In this document: piece after piece, positions 5,953-11,247 of the stretch | Numbering within the stretch: position 1 is the first letter of the stretch | Layout: every line of letters starts with the position of its first letter | Assembly: GCA_947176675.1 (NCBI GenBank) | Contig: CAMWRN010000056.1 | Span: 1-11,247 of the forward strand | Source: an uncultured Clostridia bacterium | Lineage (GTDB): Bacteria > Bacillota > Clostridia > Oscillospirales > Ruminococcaceae | DNA: 11,247 bases | Direction of reading: 5' to 3' | Made by a program: the position numbers and the translations under genes | Notes under the pieces: generated by a model | Told to the model about the DNA's origin: nothing | Database searches by the model: none | What the model saw: the letters and a program-made list of their open reading frames with translations, nothing else

Positions 5953-6564
5953 ATGTCTCAGAATAATCCAAAAAAGCCCAAAATCGAATACGGCAGAAAA
6001 GTTCTGAACGCAGGAACCCTCCTCGCTCCCCTGCCTGCGGTAATGGTTTCCTGCGGAACTTTGGAGAAAGCCAACGTGCTGACAGTTGCGTGGACAGGTA
6101 TCGTTAACACCAAGCCGCCCATGACCTATATTTCCGTCCGTCCCACGAGATATTCCTACGGGATAATAAAGGAGAGCGGCGAGTTCGTTATAAATCTTAC
6201 CACATCTAAAATGGTTCGGGAAACGGACTTTTGCGGAGTGAAAAGCGGCAAAGATACCGACAAAATAAAAAAATGCGGACTGCACCTTGCCGCTGCTTCA
6301 TCGGTAAAAGCTCCAGTTATAGAAGAAAGTCCCCTGTCGCTGGAGTGCAGGGTCGTTGAGATAAAGCCGCTTGGCAGTCACGATATGTTTCTTGCGGAGA
6401 TAATCGCGGTGAACGTTGACGGCAGGTATATCGACAGCAAGGGGAAGATAAATCTTAATCAGGCGGGGCTTATGGCATATTCCCACGGAGAGTATTTTTC
6501 CCTCGGCAGGAAACTGGGGAGCTTTGGGTATTCTGTAGCTAAGCGCACGGCGAAGAAAAAATAA
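5953..6564 (+). CDS. Flavoredoxin-like flavin reductase domain protein
   Basis: Small cytosolic FMN-binding protein (203 aa) of the flavin reductase-like / flavoredoxin family with the split-barrel fold. Seen: an N-terminal strand region ending in LLAPLPAVMVSC, then NVLTVAWTGIVNTKPPMTYISV and a loop RPTRYSYGIIKESGEFVINL, which together form the usual flavin-binding surface; next TDFCGVKSGKDTDK and, near the end, HGEYFSLGRKLGSFGYS. Members either reduce free flavin with NAD(P)H or carry electrons; which one applies here is not visible. ATG 5953 is preferred because GGA at 5941-5943 is nine bases upstream; ATG 5944 (three residues longer) is possible but has its GGA directly against the codon. 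It follows sdpI without a terminator and may ride on the sdpRI transcript. The C-terminus is lysine-rich. No link between flavin chemistry and SdpI is known to me. Confidence 0.87.
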   Translation: MSQNNPKKPKIEYGRKVLNAGTLLAPLPAVMVSCGTLEKANVLTVAWTGIVNTKPPMTYISVRPTRYSYGIIKESGEFVINLTTSKMVRETDFCGVKSGKDTDKIKKCGLHLAAASSVKAPVIEESPLSLECRVVEIKPLGSHDMFLAEIIAVNVDGRYIDSKGKINLNQAGLMAYSHGEYFSLGRKLGSFGYSVAKRTAKKK

Positions 6565-6592
6565 TTAGGAATGTAAATTTTTTTATAACCCC

Positions 6593-6621
6593 TTGCAATC
6601 CGAAAAATAATATGCTATACT
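6593..6621 (+). promoter_or_regulatory. Sigma-A promoter of secG
   Basis: TTGCAA at 6593-6598, 17-base spacer, TATACT at 6616-6621 with TG at 6613-6614 (extended -10). Expected start near 6628, which leaves a leader of about 30 bases containing AAAGGAGG at 6644-6651. Confidence 0.8.
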
Positions 6622-6659
6622 ATTAAGGATAACCTATACTTTCAAAGGAGGGACAGCAC

Positions 6660-6935
6660 ATGGATTTCGGCGCAATCCAAATAATCGGTGGTATTATTAT
6701 GCTTATTTGCAGCGTGCTTATCATTGTTCTTACGACAATGCAGGAACAGAAGCAGCAGGATATGAGCTCGGCTTTGTCGGGTCAGAGCGATAACTTTTAC
6801 GGCAAGGGCGATGTCAGCAGCTCCCGCGAGCAGGCTCTCGCAAGACTTACAAAGCTTTTGGCTATTGTATTTTTTATTGTGACCGTTGCGGTCAACGTTA
6901 TCCCTGCAATAATAAGCAGAGTCAGCGCAAGCTGA
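6660..6935 (+). CDS. secG: Protein translocase subunit SecG
   Basis: Small membrane subunit of the SecYEG protein-export channel (91 aa, slightly longer than the usual 75-80). Two helices are clear: about residues 8-27 (IIGGIIMLICSVLIIVL) and 64-86 (KLLAIVFFIVTVAVNVIPAII). Between them is the SecG cytosolic loop: TMQEQKQQDMSSALSG with the conserved Q-E-x-K-Q-Q pattern, then SDNFYGKG and a linker ALARLTKLL leading into helix 2. The start is fixed by a strong AAAGGAGG eight bases upstream of the ATG. It has its own promoter, lies upstream of rnr in the order common in Firmicutes, and is separated from rnr by a terminator hairpin. Confidence 0.93.
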   Translation: MDFGAIQIIGGIIMLICSVLIIVLTTMQEQKQQDMSSALSGQSDNFYGKGDVSSSREQALARLTKLLAIVFFIVTVAVNVIPAIISRVSAS

Positions 6936-6951
6936 GTAACCGTGAGATCAT

Positions 6952-6986
6952 GTCCTGTGCCGTATTGGGTGCGGGACTTTTTCTTT
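6952..6986 (+). terminator. Terminator hairpin between secG and rnr
   Basis: GTCCTGTGCC (6952-6961) pairs with GGTGCGGGAC (6968-6977) through ten pairs, three of them G-U, over a six-base loop, followed by TTTTTCTTT. The wobble pairs make it weaker than the GH94 terminator. No convincing promoter was found between it and rnr at 7041, so rnr may depend on read-through from secG. Confidence 0.75.
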
Positions 6987-7040
6987 AGGAGTTTATTCAA
7001 GATCAAGTTTAATATGTGCAAATGTGCGAAAGGATAAAAT

Positions 7041-9185
7041 ATGGCTGAACAAAAGGATATTTACAGAAACAGGATAAAGTCGATACTGACACAGGGCGGC
7101 GGAAAAGGCGTACCCTACAAAAAGCTTTACGCTTCCTGCAAGGGAAGACGGCAGAACGCGGCAGCTTTTGCGGCGGCAATAGCGGAACTGAAGCGTGAGG
7201 GAGTTATAACCGAAGATAAAATCGGAATAAAGCTTTGTTCCGCGGCAGGGCTTTTCCGAGCAACGATTTCGAGGCTTAACAAAACTTTTGGATTCATCGA
7301 ACGTGAGGACGGTACAGAGGTGTTCGTTCCGGGTAAGTTCCTCAAGGGCGCAATGCCCGGCGATACGGTCATGGCAAGACTTCTGCCGCCGAGGGGAGAG
7401 CTTCCCGAGGGCGAGGTGGTCTCAGTTGTTGAGGAGGGCTTTACCGAGTTTTCGGGTACGGTGGAAAAAGAGGGCAATACCATCTGCATACGTCCCGATA
7501 CTCTGTCGAAAGACCTTATGATCGTGTCGGCGATAGACGTCCCCGTAAGAGTAGGCGACAAGGTTTTGGCGGAGATCTATAGGCGCGGAGAGAGACATTC
7601 CGAGCATAGGGTGCGTATTAAAGCTATTTTCGGCGACAGCGGAAAAGCTAAAAGCAGCGCGGACGCTTTGCTTTACACAAACGGTATCGAAACGGAATTC
7701 CCATCACAAGTTCTTGATGAAGCAAGAACCGCAGAGCACAAGGGTATTCCGTTTGACGAACTCTATAAACGTCTCGACCTGCGGGACGAGATAATCTTCA
7801 CCATAGACGGCGCGGATACAAAGGATATAGACGACGCAGTATCGGTCTCCCGCGATGGGGACGGCTGGCGGCTCGGTGTGCATATTGCGGACGTGTCCTT
7901 TTACGTAAAGGCAGGTTCGGAGCTTGACGCCAACGCTATGCTTAGGGGTACGTCCATATATTACGCAAACAAGGTGGTACCCATGCTGCCGAAGGAGCTT
8001 TCAAACGGCATATGCTCCCTTAATCCGCAGGAGGACAGGCTTGCGTTTTCCTGCCTTATGAAGCTTGACGGCGAGGGTAAGCTTATCGACTACAAGTTCA
8101 GCAAGACTGTTATCCGTTCGCGGGTCAAGGGAGTCTACAGCGAGATAAATACCCTGCTGGACGGCATAAAAAGCGGTGAGGGAGTTTCCCCTGAGCTTGC
8201 CGAAAAGTATGACGGTCTGACGGGAACTATCCTGCGTATGGACGAGCTTGCGGCTATACTTACGGCAAATAAGCTCCGCCGCGGCGCACCTCAGATCGAG
8301 ACATCGGAAAGTAAGCTTATAATAGACGAAAACGATGTATGCGTGGATGTTCAAAGACGTGAGCGGGGACGAAGCGAGCTTATCATCGAAGAGTTCATGC
8401 TTATGGCGAACACTGCGGCGGCAAGGCTTGCAAAGGAAGCAGGCATTCCGTTTGTCTACCGTGTGCATGAAGATCCCGCTCCCGAAAAGATAGGCGAGCT
8501 TGTTGAGACCGTTTCGGTCATGGGAATTGCCGTTCCCCGCTTTACAAGCGTTAAGCCGAAGCATTTGGCTGAGATACTTGAAAAGACAAAGGATTCCCCT
8601 CTCGCTCCCGTGGTGAACAGCATGGTGCTGAGGTCTATGGCAAAGGCGAAGTACAGCGACGAGCCGCTTGGACACTTCGGACTGGTGCTTGACGATTACG
8701 CTCACTTTACCTCCCCCATAAGACGTTATCCCGATCTGGCGATACACCGTATTCTGACGGACTTGTGCTATAATAAAAAGACTCCCGATCAGATTCGGAA
8801 GCGTTACGCCGCCTTTGCGAATGAAGCGGCTCGTCAGTCCTCGGAACGGGAGCTGGTCGCAATGCGTATCGAGCGCTCCTGCGACGACTGTTATGCGGCG
8901 GAGTATATGTCCGCGCATATTGGTGAGCATTTCGAGGGAATGATCTCGTCGGTGCAGGAATTCGGATTTTTCGTTGAGCTTCCCAATACCGTTGAGGGAC
9001 TTGTCCGTTTGGATACATTGAAGAACGGTCCATACGATTATGACGGACGGTTTGCCCTGACGAAGGAGGGCAAGCCGGTTTACCGTGTGGGTGATAAGAT
9101 AAATGTTATTTGTGCGGCAGCAAATGTAAGCGCGGGACAGGTGGATTTTGTTGTCGAGGGCGATTGCTGTTCTGAGAATAACTGA
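7041..9185 (+). CDS. rnr: Ribonuclease R, 3'-5' exoribonuclease
   Basis: Processive hydrolytic 3'-5' exoribonuclease of the RNase II/R family (714 aa), acting in the cytosol on structured RNA, rRNA fragments and tmRNA-tagged mRNA. Order of domains: N-terminal winged-helix segment (1-65), cold-shock RNA-binding domains (about 70-200, with FGFIEREDGTEVFVP at 83-97), the RNB catalytic domain (about 245-575) and a C-terminal S1 domain (about 629-705). The four metal-binding aspartates are present: D256, D262, D264 and D265 in FTIDGADTKDIDDAV. The RNB end motif HFTSPIRRYPDL is at 555-566. It ends shortly after S1 and lacks the long lysine-rich tail of the E. coli enzyme. Start supported by AAAGGA at 7029-7034, six bases before the ATG. 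The frequent partner smpB is not downstream here; a convergent gene is. Confidence 0.95.
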   Translation: MAEQKDIYRNRIKSILTQGGGKGVPYKKLYASCKGRRQNAAAFAAAIAELKREGVITEDKIGIKLCSAAGLFRATISRLNKTFGFIEREDGTEVFVPGKFLKGAMPGDTVMARLLPPRGELPEGEVVSVVEEGFTEFSGTVEKEGNTICIRPDTLSKDLMIVSAIDVPVRVGDKVLAEIYRRGERHSEHRVRIKAIFGDSGKAKSSADALLYTNGIETEFPSQVLDEARTAEHKGIPFDELYKRLDLRDEIIFTIDGADTKDIDDAVSVSRDGDGWRLGVHIADVSFYVKAGSELDANAMLRGTSIYYANKVVPMLPKELSNGICSLNPQEDRLAFSCLMKLDGEGKLIDYKFSKTVIRSRVKGVYSEINTLLDGIKSGEGVSPELAEKYDGLTGTILRMDELAAILTANKLRRGAPQIETSESKLIIDENDVCVDVQRRERGRSELIIEEFMLMANTAAARLAKEAGIPFVYRVHEDPAPEKIGELVETVSVMGIAVPRFTSVKPKHLAEILEKTKDSPLAPVVNSMVLRSMAKAKYSDEPLGHFGLVLDDYAHFTSPIRRYPDLAIHRILTDLCYNKKTPDQIRKRYAAFANEAARQSSERELVAMRIERSCDDCYAAEYMSAHIGEHFEGMISSVQEFGFFVELPNTVEGLVRLDTLKNGPYDYDGRFALTKEGKPVYRVGDKINVICAAANVSAGQVDFVVEGDCCSENN

Positions 9186-9193
9186 TTAAGATA

Positions 9194-9232
9194 AAAATAA
9201 CCGTTAAGGAAATTTTCCTTAACGGTTATTTT
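9194..9232. terminator. Bidirectional terminator between rnr and the EAL gene
   Basis: A perfect 18-bp stem (9194-9211 with 9215-9232) around a three-base loop, with an A-run on its left and a T-run on its right, so it can terminate transcription from both sides. The stop codon of the minus-strand gene (9226-9228) and its last codons lie inside the stem. Confidence 0.92.
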
Positions 9233-11160
9233 ACTTTCTTTCCTGCGTGTTTTCTCATAAAAGCCACAAAATCCGATTCGGGAATAGGTCTGGAGTAGTA
9301 GTACCCCTGAATATACTCGCAGTTAAGTTCGGTGAATTTCTTTACAAGACTTTCCGTCTCAATGCCCTCCACGACGATGTGCATATTCATGTCTTTGAGC
9401 ATTTTAATTGTGTTTTTCAGCACTATCCACATTCTGGGATTGTCCTCGCTGTCCACAAAGGTTTTATCCAGCTTGACTATCTTGATCGGCAGCGAAGCAA
9501 CGCTTTTAATATTTGAGTACCCGGTTCCGTAGTCGTCAAGAGAAAATTCAATACCTGCCTGTGTAAGCTTTTCAAGGTTCTCCATCATTATATTCTGTGA
9601 ATAGGACGCGGCGGTCTCGGTAATTTCAAGGTTTATCTTATCCGGAGAAACGCCGTATCTTTTCATGATTTGGAGTATTTTGTCCGCAAGGTCAGCCTGC
9701 ATACACTGGGCGACCGAAAGGTTGATCTCAATGTACTGCAAACCGAGCTCCTTGAATTCGCTGCTGGCAATGAAGCTGCACACCTTTTCAAGCACAAGCT
9801 CGCCTATCTTGTGGATAGCTCCGCTTTTTTCTGCGGCGGTGATAAACAGGTCAGGCGGGATAAATCCGTACTTGTCGTGGTGAAGCCTCAGCAGCGCCTC
9901 TGCTGAAATGAAATTATCCGTTCCGATGGAATATATGGGCTGATAGTAGACCTCGAATGTCCTGTTGGCTATGGCGTTGTCAATAATCGCGTCCAGCTCG
10001 TTGCTGAGGCGGAAGCGGTTTTCCTTTGCGATCTCGGACGTTCTGATAACTCTTCCCGAATAGGGCATGTCGTTAAGTTCGTTTCCGAAAGCCATAAGGG
10101 GCTCGAAATCGGTTATTTCTTCGGGGCAGTGGGCTATACAGACGTGAGCAATAAGGTTGAGAGACATCTGGTTGAAGATGATGCTTTGCTTAAGCTCGGA
10201 ATTGATCTTCTCGGCAGTGCTCTCCAATTTGTCCCAGTTGTTTTCGGTAACGACAAAGCGGTAACGGCCTCTGTCAAGATAGTACAGACCTGCCCGCAGC
10301 TTTTCCTCCTTGTTTATGGCAACAAAGCGGTCGGCTATTCTTTTCAGCATGGCGTTAAGATTGTCAAAGCCGAGAATGGCGTGCATGGAGGAATAGTTTG
10401 AGATGTTGACAAGAATTATTCCCACACGCTTGCCGTTGGCAAAATTTCTTTTCATATCCACGCCGTAAGCGACGTATTTGCTCAGACCGGTCAGTGAGTC
10501 GAGAAGCTCTTCCGGACGCTGTACCGTAACGATGATAAGCAGCAGCGAGATAGCGGCAGCAAACATTTCCACCAGCATGTGGGGGAAAAACCATTGTATT
10601 GCCAGCGAGATCAACGTAAGCGGGAAAATCGCGCACAGCGCCAAAAGCTTTTCCGTCTTGAAAAGATCTTTATATCTTATGATATAGCATATTCCCGTAA
10701 CGAGGTATATAAAAGAGCATACATAGAGCGCCGGCATTGCGGGACCTCTTGTGTAAGCTCCGTTTTCGTCGAAGCTGAAAACCGCATCCGTAAAGGCGTT
10801 TGAAACAAGCGTGACGATTATTGCCGAGTAAGGAATTATCAGAAAAAGCTTGAACGCAAGACTTTTGTTAAGCTTGTGCCAAGTGTCCGTAAGGCTTATC
10901 AGATAAAGTATGTAGACGGGAGACATAGAGTTACGCAGTATAAGATATAGATACTGAAATCCGGCGCACAGTGTTCCTGTAAGCTCGCCTTTGCTGTAAG
11001 GAACAACTACCGAAAATATGTCCGAAACTGCGGTCGCGAGGGTAACGAAAAGAAGCGTTATAAAAAGCCTGTTGGTCAGACCGACAGTCATTTTGCGGAA
11101 AAATGCGGAAAAAAGAAGCATACACAGAACCAGTACGGCACATATATCAAAGTATATCAT
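9226..11160 (-). CDS. Membrane GGDEF(degenerate)-EAL protein, probable c-di-GMP phosphodiesterase
   Basis: Membrane-bound signalling protein (644 aa) predicted to hydrolyse cyclic di-GMP to pGpG. Residues 1-213 hold about seven hydrophobic segments (near 5-20, 31-53, 66-90, 100-120, 143-162, 172-191, 195-213), probably the sensor. A GGDEF-fold domain follows from DSLTGL (221-226), but its signature site reads GRYRF (298-302) instead of GGDEF, so it should not make c-di-GMP. The EAL domain (about 385-635) looks intact: E421 in EALLRL, N480 in INLSVAQ, E512 in LEITET, D542-D543 in DDYGTGYSN, K563 in VKLDK, E599 in VVEGIET and Q618 in QGYYYSRP. Start at 11160 is set by AAAGGGGGA seven bases upstream on the minus strand. 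It is alone, convergent with rnr. Typical role: lowering c-di-GMP in response to a membrane-side signal, with effects on surface attachment or secretion; the signal is unknown. Confidence 0.92.
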   Translation of the reverse strand: MIYFDICAVLVLCMLLFSAFFRKMTVGLTNRLFITLLFVTLATAVSDIFSVVVPYSKGELTGTLCAGFQYLYLILRNSMSPVYILYLISLTDTWHKLNKSLAFKLFLIIPYSAIIVTLVSNAFTDAVFSFDENGAYTRGPAMPALYVCSFIYLVTGICYIIRYKDLFKTEKLLALCAIFPLTLISLAIQWFFPHMLVEMFAAAISLLLIIVTVQRPEELLDSLTGLSKYVAYGVDMKRNFANGKRVGIILVNISNYSSMHAILGFDNLNAMLKRIADRFVAINKEEKLRAGLYYLDRGRYRFVVTENNWDKLESTAEKINSELKQSIIFNQMSLNLIAHVCIAHCPEEITDFEPLMAFGNELNDMPYSGRVIRTSEIAKENRFRLSNELDAIIDNAIANRTFEVYYQPIYSIGTDNFISAEALLRLHHDKYGFIPPDLFITAAEKSGAIHKIGELVLEKVCSFIASSEFKELGLQYIEINLSVAQCMQADLADKILQIMKRYGVSPDKINLEITETAASYSQNIMMENLEKLTQAGIEFSLDDYGTGYSNIKSVASLPIKIVKLDKTFVDSEDNPRMWIVLKNTIKMLKDMNMHIVVEGIETESLVKKFTELNCEYIQGYYYSRPIPESDFVAFMRKHAGKKVK

Positions 11161-11166
11161 CGTCCG

Positions 11167-11198
11167 TCCCCCTTTACGGTGTGTTTTATCATTTTATA
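11167..11198 (-). promoter_or_regulatory. Ribosome binding site and possible -10 box of the EAL gene
   Basis: Read on the minus strand: TATAAA at 11198-11193 is a possible -10 box and AAAGGGGGA at 11175-11167 a strong ribosome binding site seven bases before the ATG. No good -35 box is found 16-18 bases upstream of the TATAAA, so the promoter call is weak while the ribosome binding site is firm. The leader is too short for a c-di-GMP riboswitch. Confidence 0.45.
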
Positions 11199-11247
11199 CG
11201 AATCAACCAAAATTGCACTAATATTTTGACTTATTGCTATATATAAT

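Noticed and set aside
8001..8930. 309-codon minus-strand open frame opposite rnr
   Set aside because: It lies wholly within the RNB domain coding region, has no recognisable domain and no start signals.
11161..11247. c-di-GMP riboswitch before the EAL gene
   Set aside because: Only 87 bases are in view and the leader after the possible -10 box is about 30 bases, too short; no matching fold was seen.

Overview
The window looks like chromosomal DNA of a Gram-positive, low-to-mid GC Clostridia bacterium, most likely a Ruminococcus-like member of the Oscillospiraceae. The reasons are strong AAAGGA/AGGAGG ribosome binding sites, TTG/GTG starts, consensus sigma-A promoters with extended -10 elements, a lipoprotein SGNH esterase close to a GH94 disaccharide phosphorylase (fibre-degrading lifestyle), and a secG-rnr pair as is common in Firmicutes. 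The genus is inferred from protein style, not from a marker gene.

Layout, left to right. (1) 34-1917: a YfcE-type metallophosphoesterase, then a surface lipoprotein with an SGNH esterase domain and an unassigned C-terminal beta domain. (2) 1918-4653: an intergenic stretch with a possible 28-residue small ORF, a clear promoter (2093-2121), a leader with a terminator-like hairpin just before the ribosome binding site, the GH94 phosphorylase (2189-4597) and its strong terminator. (3) 4654-4965: an AT-richer stretch holding two short, possibly remnant reading frames, then a near-consensus promoter framed by two almost identical 22-bp palindromes. (4) 4966-6564: sdpR (ArsR-family autorepressor), sdpI (six-helix immunity-type membrane protein) and a flavoredoxin-like flavin reductase, probably one transcript. 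sdpR runs 95 bases into sdpI in another frame. (5) 6593-9185: promoter, secG, a terminator hairpin, and rnr (RNase R). (6) 9194-11198: a bidirectional terminator shared by rnr and a convergent minus-strand gene for a membrane protein with a degenerate GGDEF and an intact EAL (c-di-GMP phosphodiesterase) domain.

How they work together: the esterase and phosphorylase fit plant-fibre use (outside deacetylation, inside energy-saving phosphorolysis), but they are separated by a promoter and need not be co-regulated. The sdpRI pair is a self-regulated membrane-protection module without a visible toxin gene. secG and rnr are housekeeping. No rRNA, tRNA, CRISPR array, transposase or phage gene was seen. 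The points most worth following are the twin-operator sdpR promoter with the long sdpR/sdpI overlap, the unusual active-site residues in GH94, and the candidate attenuator in its leader.
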